Source of the DNA: JAUVPY01 sp034412795 | GTDB lineage: Bacteria > Chloroflexota > Anaerolineae > 4572-78 > NAK82 | Assembly (NCBI GenBank): GCA_034412795.1 | Contig: DAOUMD010000166.1 | Location: 1 to 64,000, forward strand | Length of the DNA stretch: 64,000 nt | Reading direction: 5' to 3' | Shown: positions 52,379 through 60,538 of the stretch, one piece after another | How the letters are laid out: each line of letters opens with the position of its first letter | Numbering within the stretch: position 1 is the stretch's first letter | Program-made: the position numbers and the translations under genes | The notes under the pieces: model-generated | Database searches by the model: none | What the model was told of the DNA's origin: nothing | Seen by the model: the letters and a program-made list of their open reading frames with translations, nothing else

Positions 52379-54403
52379 ATGCCCAAAATCGACATCACCC
52401 GCACCGAACTGGTCTGGCCCGGCAAATACGACGACCAGGGGAACCTGGTCCCGCCCCGCCGCGTTAACCTCCCCTTCCAGGTCATCGAGCGCGTCAACGA
52501 AACGCGTGCCACCCGTGAGCAGCGCCAGGAGGAGCGCGCCGGCCACGTGGCCACTCTCTTCGACTACTGGCAGGCTGAGGAGGAACATATGGCCGACGCG
52601 GGCGATGGCTGGCGCAATAAGCTTATCTGGGGTGACAACCTGTACGTGATGAGCTCACTGCTGGAGCACTTCGCCGGTAAGGTTGATTTGATTTACATTG
52701 ATCCACCCTTTGCGACCGGTGCGGACTTCTCGTTTGCATCCATAGTTGGTGAGGGGGATCTCAAGATCGTAAAGGAGCAATCTATTCTCGAAGAAAAGGC
52801 ATACCGAGATACTTGGGGCGAAGGTAGCGATTCTTATCTCTCGATGATGTACCAGCGATTGTTGATCATGCGAGACCTCCTTTCAGCAAACGGTAGCCTA
52901 TATGTCCATTGTGACTGGCGTGAGAATAGCCATCTAAGACTCCTGCTGAACGAAGTATTGGGTCCCCAGAACTTCCGCGCAGAAGTGGTCTGGAAACGAA
53001 CGTCCGCCCACAGCGACTCATCCACTTATGGCCAAGTGCATGACTCAATATTGTTCTACACGCGTTCCGATGAGTTTACTTGGAATAGCCCGAAGACCGA
53101 CTATGAAGACTGGTACGTAGAGCGTTATTATCGATATCAAGACCCGGATGGTCGTCGATTTATGTCTGACAATCTGTCAGCAAAAGGTTTGAGTGGCGGA
53201 GGGTACGAGTATGTGTGGAAAGGCTGTAAGGGTCTTTGGCGACTACCCGAAAGCAGGATGGCTGAACTGGACAAAGCAGGTCGGATATTCTACACGAAAA
53301 ATGGTGTACCACGCCTGAAGCGCTATTTGGATGAAATGGAAGGTCGCCCTGTTCAATCTCTCTGGGATGATATCCAATCGGTAGTTTCATGGTCACAACA
53401 AATAACGGGATACGCAACCCAGAAGCCTGAGGACTTACTTTTGCGTATTGTTTCTGCATCGTCAAACGACAGTAGTCTGATTGCTGACTTCTTCTGCGGC
53501 TCTGGTACGACTTTGACTGTGGCCGAGACGCTGGGGCGGCGCTGGATCGGCTGCGACCTAAGTCGCTTTGGTATCCACACGGCCCGCAAGCGACTGATGG
53601 ACATCCCCGACTGCCGTCCCTTCGAGATTCTCAACCTGGGCCAATACGAACGCCAGGTGTGGCAGGGGGTGACCTTCGGCGATCAGAAGCATCCCCAGCA
53701 TATGCTCATCTTCGAGTACCTCAAGTTCATCCTGGACCTGTACGGCGCGCAACCCCTGCCCGGCACCCAGCACCTGCACGGCAAGAAGGGCCGGGCCGTG
53801 ATCCACGTGGGCGCCGTGGACGCGCCGGTGACCATCGACGAGATTTACGCCTGCCTGGCCGAGTGCCAGACCATGGGCCAGAAGGAACTGCACATCTTGG
53901 GCTGGGAGTGGGAGATGGGCCTGGCCAACTTGATGGTGGAGGAGGCCAAAGCCCAGGGGGTCAAGCTGCTGCTGCTCAATATCCCGCGCGAGGTGATGGA
54001 GCAACAGGCCGTGGACCGGGGTGACATCCGCTTCTACGAGCTGGCCTACCTGGAGGTGGATATCCATAAGACTTCCGAAGTCTCAAAGACTTCGGAAGTC
54101 TGTCAGGTCATCGTTGAGTTAACCGACTTCGTCATCCCCAACGACGAACTCATCCCGCCCGAGGTACGGGCCAAGATCAAGAAGTGGTCCGACTACGTCG
54201 ATTACTGGGCCGTGGACTGGGACTTCCGCGATGACACCTTCGTCAACGCCTGGACTTCCTACCGCACCCGCCGCGACCGGGCTTTGCAACTCAAGACTGA
54301 TCCCCACGTTTACGAACAGCCGGGGACCTACCGGACCCTGGTCAAGGTCATCGACATCTTCGGCAACGATACCTCGCAGGTGTTTGAGGTGGAAGTGGGG
54401 TAG
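52379..54403 (+). CDS. Type III restriction-modification methyltransferase (Mod)
   Basis: This 674-residue beta-class adenine methyltransferase has the catalytic motif DPPF (108-111) before the SAM motif ADFFCGSGTTLTVAETLGRRW. It modifies the recognition site and also gives the complex its specificity. The target domain lies between the two motifs. A 33-bp RAYT-family palindrome (54069-54101) is read as HKTSEVSKTSEV near residue 564 in the C-terminal part, with no frame loss. It has a good ribosome site (GGAGGCAACCCT). The partner Res gene is separated from it by an inserted transposase. Confidence 0.93.
   Translation: MPKIDITRTELVWPGKYDDQGNLVPPRRVNLPFQVIERVNETRATREQRQEERAGHVATLFDYWQAEEEHMADAGDGWRNKLIWGDNLYVMSSLLEHFAGKVDLIYIDPPFATGADFSFASIVGEGDLKIVKEQSILEEKAYRDTWGEGSDSYLSMMYQRLLIMRDLLSANGSLYVHCDWRENSHLRLLLNEVLGPQNFRAEVVWKRTSAHSDSSTYGQVHDSILFYTRSDEFTWNSPKTDYEDWYVERYYRYQDPDGRRFMSDNLSAKGLSGGGYEYVWKGCKGLWRLPESRMAELDKAGRIFYTKNGVPRLKRYLDEMEGRPVQSLWDDIQSVVSWSQQITGYATQKPEDLLLRIVSASSNDSSLIADFFCGSGTTLTVAETLGRRWIGCDLSRFGIHTARKRLMDIPDCRPFEILNLGQYERQVWQGVTFGDQKHPQHMLIFEYLKFILDLYGAQPLPGTQHLHGKKGRAVIHVGAVDAPVTIDEIYACLAECQTMGQKELHILGWEWEMGLANLMVEEAKAQGVKLLLLNIPREVMEQQAVDRGDIRFYELAYLEVDIHKTSEVSKTSEVCQVIVELTDFVIPNDELIPPEVRAKIKKWSDYVDYWAVDWDFRDDTFVNAWTSYRTRRDRALQLKTDPHVYEQPGTYRTLVKVIDIFGNDTSQVFEVEVG
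54069..54101. repeat. 33-bp RAYT-family palindrome inside mod
   Basis: AGACTTCCGAAGTCT, CAA, AGACTTCGGAAGTCT: a perfect 15-bp inverted repeat with a 3-bp centre. It is read in frame as TSEVSKTSEV. Confidence 0.95.
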
Positions 54404-54410
54404 CCGACCA

Positions 54411-54443
54411 AGACTTCCGAAGTCTTTGAGACTTCGGAAGTCT
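54411..54443. repeat. 33-bp RAYT-family palindrome, left of the transposase
   Basis: AGACTTCCGAAGTCT, TTG, AGACTTCGGAAGTCT. It lies 7 bp after the mod stop and 24 bp before the RAYT start. Confidence 0.95.
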
Positions 54444-54467
54444 GCATCGGGGAAGGAGTAACTCTAA

Positions 54468-55064
54468 ATGCCAAGGCGAGAGGTTCCCCTGGTTGCCGGA
54501 CACTACTACCATCTCTACAACCGGGGGCACAATCGGGCGTCCATTTTCTTCGAGCCGGAGAATTACGCTTTCTTCTTGCGTAGGTTGCGCAAATACGTGG
54601 TGCCAGAGCACGCATGTGTCATTGCCTATGTGCTGATGCCCAATCACTATCATATGTTGATTCAGGCTTACACCGATGGCCTGTCCCATGCCATGCAGTT
54701 GTTTGGTATTTCATACACCAAGGCGATCAATAAGCGCTTTCGACGAACAGGAGGTTTGTTTCAGGGGGCATTTCGAGCCAAGTTGGTTGACCGGGATGAA
54801 TACCTCCTGCATCTCTCGCGCTACATCCACCTTAACCCCGTACGAGCTGGTCTGGTGCAGCGGCCAGAAGATTGGATTTACTCCAGCTACCGCGACTATT
54901 TAGGTGTGCGGAATGGCAGCTTGCCGCAGCCTGAGATCGTGTTTCAACAGCTCACCCAAACTTCCGCAGTGTCCAACATTTCGGAGGTTAGGGAGCGCTA
55001 TCGTTCTTTTGTCGAGGCCTACGTGGCACAAGATCGCGACGTCATTGCTCACTTGTTACTCTGA
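54468..55064 (+). CDS. REP-associated tyrosine transposase (RAYT, Y1/HUH family)
   Basis: This 198-residue Y1 transposase of the TnpA_REP type has YYHLYNRGHNR, the HUH metal motif in LMPNHYHMLI, and the LSRYIHLNPVRAGLV segment with the catalytic tyrosine, then WIYSSYRDYLG. Such enzymes are single-copy genes thought to spread REP palindromes. Matching 33-bp palindromes lie on both sides (54411-54443 and 55077-55109), and a decayed one lies inside the gene at 54958-54990 (read as TSAVSNISEV). It splits the mod and res genes. The ribosome site is GGAAGGAG. Confidence 0.93.
   Translation: MPRREVPLVAGHYYHLYNRGHNRASIFFEPENYAFFLRRLRKYVVPEHACVIAYVLMPNHYHMLIQAYTDGLSHAMQLFGISYTKAINKRFRRTGGLFQGAFRAKLVDRDEYLLHLSRYIHLNPVRAGLVQRPEDWIYSSYRDYLGVRNGSLPQPEIVFQQLTQTSAVSNISEVRERYRSFVEAYVAQDRDVIAHLLL
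54958..54990. repeat. Decayed 33-bp palindrome inside the RAYT gene
   Basis: AAACTTCCGCAGTGT, CCA, ACATTTCGGAGGTTA. The arms match the consensus at about 12 and 10 of 15 positions and keep the 3-bp CCA centre. It is translated as QTSAVSNISEV near the C-terminus. Confidence 0.6.
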
Positions 55065-55076
55065 GGTCTGCTGGTC

Positions 55077-55109
55077 AGACTTCCGAAGTCTCCAAAACTT
55101 CGGAAGTCT
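55077..55109. repeat. 33-bp RAYT-family palindrome, right of the transposase
   Basis: AGACTTCCGAAGTCT, CCA, AAACTTCGGAAGTCT (one arm mismatch). It starts 12 bp after the RAYT stop and ends 22 bp before the res start. Confidence 0.95.
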
Positions 55110-55131
55110 GGTGTGTCTTTGGAGGAGACCC

Positions 55132-57936
55132 ATGGCAACCATCATCCCCTACGACCGTGCTTTGCCCGAAGTGCCTGGGCGCACGCCCTATACCAGGCCG
55201 GATGCCTACCTGGAGAAGCTGGGTGAGGGCGATTACGCCGTGCGCCAAGGACGCCGGCCCAGCACCATGTTCCTGGTGGGCAAGTTGCGGGAGGCCGTGG
55301 ATGCATGGCGTGACGAAGACTACCCCGGTCTGTCCGACGTCACCCGCCGCCTCTTCCAGTTCTGGTTCGATGAGGATCACCTGTTGGCGGATGGGACGCC
55401 CTTCCGCTATTGGTGGTGCCAGCGCGAGGCCCTCGAAACGCTGGCCTACCTGGCCGAGGTACGCGGCTGGGCCGACTTCTTGCCCCTTGCCCAGACCTTC
55501 GGCGAAGTACCTCAGCACGGCATGCTGCCCATGGACTTTGAGATCGAGACGACTATGGACGGGGAACGCCTGCTGCGCCGCTGGGTGCCTGAGGTCGAGC
55601 GGGATGCCGTCCAGGAACTGCCCGAGGAGGGCTTGCCCCGCTACGCCTTCAAAATGGCCACCGGCTCCGGCAAGACGGTGGTCATGGCCATGGTCATCGT
55701 CTGGTCCTACTTCAACCGCCGCCTGGGGGGAGACTTCCGAAGTCTCCAAGACTTCGGAAGTCTTGCTGACAACTTCCTGGTCGTCGCCCCCAACGTCATC
55801 GTCTTCGAGCGGCTGGAGCGCGACTTTGCCAGCAACAAGATCTTCCACGAGTTGCCGCTCATTCCCCCCGAGTGGCGTGGGCGATGGGGCATGAAGGTCA
55901 TCCTGCGCGGCGAGAGCGCTGTGCCTGACCCCGGCGGCAACTTATTTGTGGTCAACATCCAGCAAATTTATGAGTCGCGTGAGGAGACCTGGACGCCGGG
56001 CAACGCTGTGGATGCCATCCTGGGGCGTCCCCCTCACCAGGATCTGGCCGCCTACCAGCCTTCCATGCTGGACCGCATCAAGAGTCTGAACAACCTGATG
56101 GTCCTCAACGACGAGGCGCACCATGTGCACGACGACGACCTGGTCTGGAACCAGACCTTGCTGGCCCTGCACGAGAACCTGAAACGCAAACAGCAGACTT
56201 CCGAAGTCTCTGAGACTTCGGAAGTCTGGCCGTCCATCAGCCGTGGCTTGACCCTGTGGCTGGGCTTCTCTGCCACCCCCAAGACCCAGGCCGGCACCTA
56301 CTTCCCCTGGATCATCACCGATTACCCCCTGGCCCAGGCCATCGAGGATCACATCGTCAAAGCCCCGCTCATCGTGCACCGCGTGGACAAGCCCGACCCC
56401 CAACGAGTGACCCAGGATAACGTGGTGGGCGCCTACCACGATTGGATCGTGGTTGCCCTGGAGCGTTGGAAGGCCCATACCCGGTTGTACCGGGGGGTGG
56501 GCCAAAAGCCGGTGCTCTTCATCATGGCCGAGCGCATCGCCTACGCCGACGCCATCGCCGAGCACATCCGTAAACACTTCCGCCTCAAGAAGAAGGAAGT
56601 GCTGGTCATTCACACCGATACCCAGGGAAACCTCACCAAGAAATATCTGGACGAGGCGCGCCAAGCGGCGCGGGATGTGGACAAACCTGACAGCGACATC
56701 AAGGTCATCGTCAGCGTGCTTATGCTGCGTGAGGGCTGGGACGTGCGCAACGTGACCGTCATCCTGGGCCTGCGCCCCTTCACCGCCCAAGCCGGCATCC
56801 TGCCCGAACAGGCCGTCGGGCGCGGCCTGCGCCTGATGCTCAACATCAGCCCCGACCAGTGCCAGACTTTGGAGGTCATCGGCACCCAGGCCTTCGAAGC
56901 CTTCGTGCGCGAGCTGGAGCACGAGGGGGTGGGCATCGACACCGTGGGCGACCCACCCCCATTGCCGGTCAAGATTTACCCGGTGCAGGAGCGGGTCGAG
57001 TTCGACATTGCCATCCCTCTAACCAAGCCCAAGTACACCCACGAGTACCGGGACCTGAAGGAGTTGGACCCGCTCGCTCTGCCGCCCATCTATGAGGCCG
57101 GCGTACTGGCCGAAGAAGAGGCCATCGAAATCGAGATGGCCTTCGCTACCACCGGCACCACCGTTCACCATGCCGTCATTACGCCTGACCGGCCGTTGCT
57201 CAGCCAGGACTTTCTGCGTGATATCACGCGCGGCGTAGAACAACGCCTACACCTCAACGGTCACTTCGCCGACCTGTATCGCATCGTAAAACGTTACGTG
57301 AGGGGGCGCTGCTTCGGCGTTGAGGTGGATCTGGAGGCCGACGACATCAAGAGCCGTCTGCGCGGCCCCACGCTTCAAGATGGCATCGTCCAGTTCCTGA
57401 GCCGGGAGATCGCCCAACTGGCTGCCCAGGAGCGGACCATCGAGTTCGAGGACGCCGCCTTCCGTCTCTCGCACACCCAACCCTTCACCTGGCGCCGCCT
57501 GCATCTCGCCTGCGACAAGACCATCTTCAACGAGTGTTCTGTCTTCAATGATCTGGAGGCGCGCTTCGCCCGCTTTCTGGAGAAGTCGCCCGACATTTTG
57601 CGCTTCGCCGCCCTGGCCGAGTCCTATACCCGCTTTCGGGTGGACTACCTCAGCCAGGGGGGTGCCATCCGTTTTTACTATCCCGACTTCGTCGCTGTGC
57701 AGGCGACACCCGGAGGCGAGATTAACTGGGTGATCGAGACCAAGGGCCGCGAGTATGAGAACGTAACCCACAAAGATGCCAGCATTGAAGATTGGTGCAC
57801 CAAGATCAGCACGCAAACTGGCCAGACCTGGTGCTATCTCAAAGTACCGCAACATCGCTTCGACGCCAGCGCAGCTCACACCTTCGACGAACTGGCGAGG
57901 GAGTTACATGATGGCCGCCCAGGGCTGTTTGATTAG
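55132..57936 (+). CDS. Type III restriction enzyme, helicase-nuclease subunit (Res)
   Basis: This 934-residue protein is a superfamily 2 ATPase with Walker A FKMATGSGKTVV (175-182), Ia LVVAPN, DEAH-like NDEAHH, motif III FSATPK, and GREGWDVRNV / QAVGRGLR-type later motifs. The C-terminal PD-ExK nuclease has YYPDFVA and WVIETKG. It cuts unmodified DNA with Mod. Two 33-bp palindromes are read through: DFRSLQDFGSL after residue 199 (between motifs I and Ia) and TSEVSETSEV near 355 (between motifs II and III). Both fall between conserved motifs. The start at 55132 follows GGAGGAG. Confidence 0.93.
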   Translation: MATIIPYDRALPEVPGRTPYTRPDAYLEKLGEGDYAVRQGRRPSTMFLVGKLREAVDAWRDEDYPGLSDVTRRLFQFWFDEDHLLADGTPFRYWWCQREALETLAYLAEVRGWADFLPLAQTFGEVPQHGMLPMDFEIETTMDGERLLRRWVPEVERDAVQELPEEGLPRYAFKMATGSGKTVVMAMVIVWSYFNRRLGGDFRSLQDFGSLADNFLVVAPNVIVFERLERDFASNKIFHELPLIPPEWRGRWGMKVILRGESAVPDPGGNLFVVNIQQIYESREETWTPGNAVDAILGRPPHQDLAAYQPSMLDRIKSLNNLMVLNDEAHHVHDDDLVWNQTLLALHENLKRKQQTSEVSETSEVWPSISRGLTLWLGFSATPKTQAGTYFPWIITDYPLAQAIEDHIVKAPLIVHRVDKPDPQRVTQDNVVGAYHDWIVVALERWKAHTRLYRGVGQKPVLFIMAERIAYADAIAEHIRKHFRLKKKEVLVIHTDTQGNLTKKYLDEARQAARDVDKPDSDIKVIVSVLMLREGWDVRNVTVILGLRPFTAQAGILPEQAVGRGLRLMLNISPDQCQTLEVIGTQAFEAFVRELEHEGVGIDTVGDPPPLPVKIYPVQERVEFDIAIPLTKPKYTHEYRDLKELDPLALPPIYEAGVLAEEEAIEIEMAFATTGTTVHHAVITPDRPLLSQDFLRDITRGVEQRLHLNGHFADLYRIVKRYVRGRCFGVEVDLEADDIKSRLRGPTLQDGIVQFLSREIAQLAAQERTIEFEDAAFRLSHTQPFTWRRLHLACDKTIFNECSVFNDLEARFARFLEKSPDILRFAALAESYTRFRVDYLSQGGAIRFYYPDFVAVQATPGGEINWVIETKGREYENVTHKDASIEDWCTKISTQTGQTWCYLKVPQHRFDASAAHTFDELARELHDGRPGLFD
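55731..55763. repeat. 33-bp RAYT-family palindrome inside res, copy a
   Basis: AGACTTCCGAAGTCT, CCA, AGACTTCGGAAGTCT, perfect arms. It is read in a different phase from the mod copy, giving DFRSLQDFGSL. Confidence 0.95.
56195..56227. repeat. 33-bp RAYT-family palindrome inside res, copy b
   Basis: AGACTTCCGAAGTCT, CTG, AGACTTCGGAAGTCT, perfect arms. It is read as TSEVSETSEV. Confidence 0.95.
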
Positions 57937-58188
57937 GTCTGCACACTGTGGCTGAATCGTATTGTCAAGCTTGGCCCTTCGCCAGTCAGTTGAGATGCCA
58001 GGGTTTGACTTTACATAATAACAATTTCGGGCCAAATTGATATCCTCCACCAACCATGCTATACTACCCAACGAACAAAAGTTCTACGCTACCTGAACAT
58101 GCAACCTTACAACGCCAACCAACTCTCCTTGGCCCAAGCACCTTCGCGTCGCCTTTATAAACGTCGTGCCTGTCGTATGGCACCTTAC

Positions 58189-58352
58189 AATCCGTTCCAT
58201 CCCGCCCATCCGCGTTCTAAATAAGAACAACGGATGCGCAGGATGCAACGGATTCCTTGAGTTGCGAGAGGATGATCCGTTCCATCCTGCCCATCCGCGT
58301 TCTGGAGGCAAGGACGTGTAGGAGAACAACGGATGCGCAGGATGGAACGGAT
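58189..58352. repeat. Pair of tandem palindromes (ATCCGTTCCATCC type)
   Basis: Two hairpin units, 58189-58254 and 58275-58352, each run from ATCCGTTCCATCC and CCATCCGCGTTCT to AACGGATGCGCAGGATG and AACGGAT. They differ mainly in the loop. They fill most of the gap between res and the next gene. No gene is seen in 57937-58497. Confidence 0.8.
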
Positions 58353-58403
58353 ACCTGGCGCGACGATGAATGACCCCCATTCCCATTTAACGCGAAATCA
58401 GGG

Positions 58404-58463
58404 TATAATGGTGAAGACCTGACAAGTTGTCCGACGTGCCGTCGGCTAAAACCTGTCAGGTCT
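58404..58463 (+). promoter_or_regulatory. TATAAT box and AGACCTGACA palindrome
   Basis: TATAAT lies at 58404-58409 without a clear -35. AGACCTGACA (58415-58424) is inverted as TGTCAGGTCT (58454-58463) in the leader of the next gene. It may be a small repeat or a leader hairpin. Confidence 0.4.
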
Positions 58464-58497
58464 GAGCCGCTCATTTCAAAGCACGAAGAGGGAAAAC

Positions 58498-59010
58498 ATG
58501 CCCCCAACCAAAAAGTCCGAAAAAGTACCCAAGGCCATGCAAGAGAAATTCGATGCCATCGTGGTTCTCACCGACGAGGTCTGCCACGAGCACCTGGACG
58601 AGGAATACGCGCTGTTGGCTCGCCAGGCAACCGCCGCTTTGTGCCGTAAGCGCCCCTCCCCTTTACAGAGTGGTCGTGTCAGCTCTTGGGCATGCGGGAT
58701 TGTATACGCCCTGGGGTTTGTGAACTTCCTGTTTGATAAGACCCAGGACCCCCACATGAGCGCTGCCGACCTATGTGCCGCCTTCGGTGTTGCCAAAGGA
58801 ACCGGTTCGGCCAAGTCAAAAGTAGTGCGCGATGCCCTGAACATGTCACAAATGGACCCCAATTGGTTCCGGCCCAGCCACATGGATGACAACATCATGG
58901 CCTGGATGATCATGGTCGACGGCCTGATCCTCGACGCGCGCCAATTGCCCCGCGAAATACAAGAGATTGCTTATGAGAAGGGCCTGATTCCCTACATACC
59001 GGGCGAATGA
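58498..59010 (+). CDS. DUF6398-like hypothetical protein
   Basis: This 170-residue protein resembles small uncharacterised proteins grouped as DUF6398 (VCHEHLDEEYALLARQATAAL, RKRPSPLQSGRVSSWACGIVYALGFVNFLFD, in shorter blocks). A helix-turn-helix-like stretch follows (SAADLCAAFGVAKGTGSAKS). Its function is unknown. It starts with ATG after GAGGGAAAAC. The stop codon merges with a GAGTTTCGAGTTCC tandem repeat, so the natural end may have been moved by the repeat. Confidence 0.65.
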   Translation: MPPTKKSEKVPKAMQEKFDAIVVLTDEVCHEHLDEEYALLARQATAALCRKRPSPLQSGRVSSWACGIVYALGFVNFLFDKTQDPHMSAADLCAAFGVAKGTGSAKSKVVRDALNMSQMDPNWFRPSHMDDNIMAWMIMVDGLILDARQLPREIQEIAYEKGLIPYIPGE

Positions 59011-59222
59011 GTTTCGAGTTCCGAGTTTCGAGTTCCGAGTTTCGAGCTCCGAGTTTCGAGTTCCGAGTTTCGAGCTCCGAGTTCTGAGTTTCGAGTTCCG
59101 AGTTTCGAGCTTCGAGTCTCCCGATTCCCCAATCCCCCAACCAACCACCACCCACCCAACAAACCACCCAACCAACCAACAAACTAACCAACCAACAAAC
59201 CAACCCCCCCACCCAACCAACC
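59008..59222. repeat. GAGTTTCGAGTTCC tandem repeat followed by ACCAACCA words
   Basis: About 110 bp of 14-15-bp units (59008-59120) are followed by an A/C-rich run of ACCAACCACC words (59126-59222). The second word family also occurs around the arg acetyltransferase and at 35152-35192. Confidence 0.88.
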
Positions 59223-59224
59223 CC

Positions 59225-59274
59225 TTGACTCCTGAAACGTTTCGGTTTATAATAACGATCAGTTGAAACGTTTC
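59225..59274 (+). promoter_or_regulatory. LacI-family promoter with two operators (autoregulation)
   Basis: TTGACT (59225-59230) and TATAAT (59248-59253) are 17 bp apart. The palindrome GAAACGTTTC occurs at 59234-59243, between the boxes, and again at 59265-59274, 31 bp later (three helical turns). The wider unit TGAAACGTTTCGGTT is repeated exactly. This is where a LacI-type dimer pair would repress its own operon. Confidence 0.85.
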
Positions 59275-59295
59275 GGTTAAGGGAGTGAGAGACGG

Positions 59296-60321
59296 GTGGC
59301 GGTCACGCTCAGGGACATCGCCCAGGCGGTGGGCAAATCGGTGTCCACCGTCTCCAGTGCGCTAAACGATTACGACGACGTCAGCGAGGAGACCAAAGCG
59401 CTTGTCAGGCAGGTCGCCCGCGAGATGGGCTACACGCCCAACATCGCCGCGCAGCGACTGCGTAGAAGGCAAACCGATACCCTTGGCCTGATTCTACCCA
59501 CCTTTGGACCGCGCTTCTCCGACCCCTATTTCAGCGAATTGTTAGCCGGCATCGGCAATCAATCGGCTGCCAATGGCCTGGACCTGCTCGTTTCCACCCA
59601 GGCCCCCGGCCCCGATGAGGATGAGGCCTATCGGCGTTTGGTCAGCGGCCAACGAGTAGACGGTTTGCTGGTGGTACGCACCCGCTGCGACGACCCGCGT
59701 ATCGCCTTCCTGGTCGGGCGAGGTTTTCCCTTCGTGGCCTTTGGCCGTACCCAGCAGAACTTTGATTTTCCTTACGTGGACGAGGACGGTGTCTTGGGCA
59801 TGGAGTTGGCCACCCAACACTTGATCGATCGCGGCCATCGACGCATCGCGTTCATCGCTGCCCCACCCGATTTGATGTTTGCCCTGCATCGTCTGATGGG
59901 GTTCAAACAGGCTATGGAAAAGAATGGTTTGGCCGTGGATGAGTCTTTGCTCATCGTCGGTGATTTGACCCAGAAAACCGGGCGTCGATTGGCCGGCGAA
60001 TTGCTCGACCGTCCCGACCGCCCCACCGCCATCGTTGCCTGCAACGATTTGATGGCGCTGGGTGCCATGACCTCCGCCCAGGAGCGTGGCTTGGTGGTCG
60101 GCCAGGATGTGGCCATCACCGGCTTCGACGACATCCCTCCCGCCCAACACTCTCATCCGCCGTTAACCACCGTCCACCAGCCCATATACCGCATCGGACA
60201 GATGATCTGCGACATGCTGATCGCACAGATCAAAGATGAGGGACTGAAGGAATCTCACGTCGTTCTTCAACCCTCCCTCATCGTCCGCGGCTCCAGCGGA
60301 GGCAAAGCCGGTGCGCATTGA
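59296..60321 (+). CDS. LacI-family transcriptional regulator
   Basis: This 341-residue protein has the N-terminal helix-turn-helix VTLRDIAQAVGKSVSTVSSALN, the hinge YTPNIAAQRLRRRQT and a periplasmic-binding-like sugar domain (THHLIDRGHRRIAFI-type segment and AITGFDDIPPAQHSHPPLTTV). It should bind the GAAACGTTTC sites in its own promoter and respond to the sugar imported by the ABC transporter that follows. GTG start after GGGAGTGAGAGACG. Confidence 0.93.
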   Translation: MAVTLRDIAQAVGKSVSTVSSALNDYDDVSEETKALVRQVAREMGYTPNIAAQRLRRRQTDTLGLILPTFGPRFSDPYFSELLAGIGNQSAANGLDLLVSTQAPGPDEDEAYRRLVSGQRVDGLLVVRTRCDDPRIAFLVGRGFPFVAFGRTQQNFDFPYVDEDGVLGMELATQHLIDRGHRRIAFIAAPPDLMFALHRLMGFKQAMEKNGLAVDESLLIVGDLTQKTGRRLAGELLDRPDRPTAIVACNDLMALGAMTSAQERGLVVGQDVAITGFDDIPPAQHSHPPLTTVHQPIYRIGQMICDMLIAQIKDEGLKESHVVLQPSLIVRGSSGGKAGAH

Positions 60322-60347
60322 CCTGTCCGTCGTTCCGCTTATCTACC

Positions 60348-60397
60348 CATTTGCCCATTTGCCTATTTGCTGATTTGCCCATTCGTCCATTCGCCCC
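60348..60397. repeat. ATTTGCCCATTTGCC word repeat
   Basis: This is the reverse complement of the GCAAAT words found after argD. It lies between the LacI gene and the binding-protein gene. The rest of the gap (to 60538) holds AAAGGAGGTGATGATC and no recognisable gene. Confidence 0.7.
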
Positions 60398-60538
60398 GAT
60401 TTGTTCGCTTTGTTGATCTGCCAAAGGAGGTGATGATCAAGCCACAAAACACCAAACAAACCACGTGATAACCCCTGTGATATGTGAAGCCGTCAAAAGC
60501 GTAGAGTTCCTTGTAGCCAAGAAAGGAGAAAAGAGGAA

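Noticed and set aside
58084..58507. Minus-strand open frames between res and the DUF6398-like gene
   Set aside because: They read through the tandem palindromes and show no family resemblance.
60426..60470. AAAGGAGGTGATGATC followed by an 11-codon frame as a leader gene
   Set aside because: The perfect anti-16S match is too close to the ATG and the peptide has no special codon content. It may be only a chance ribosome site.
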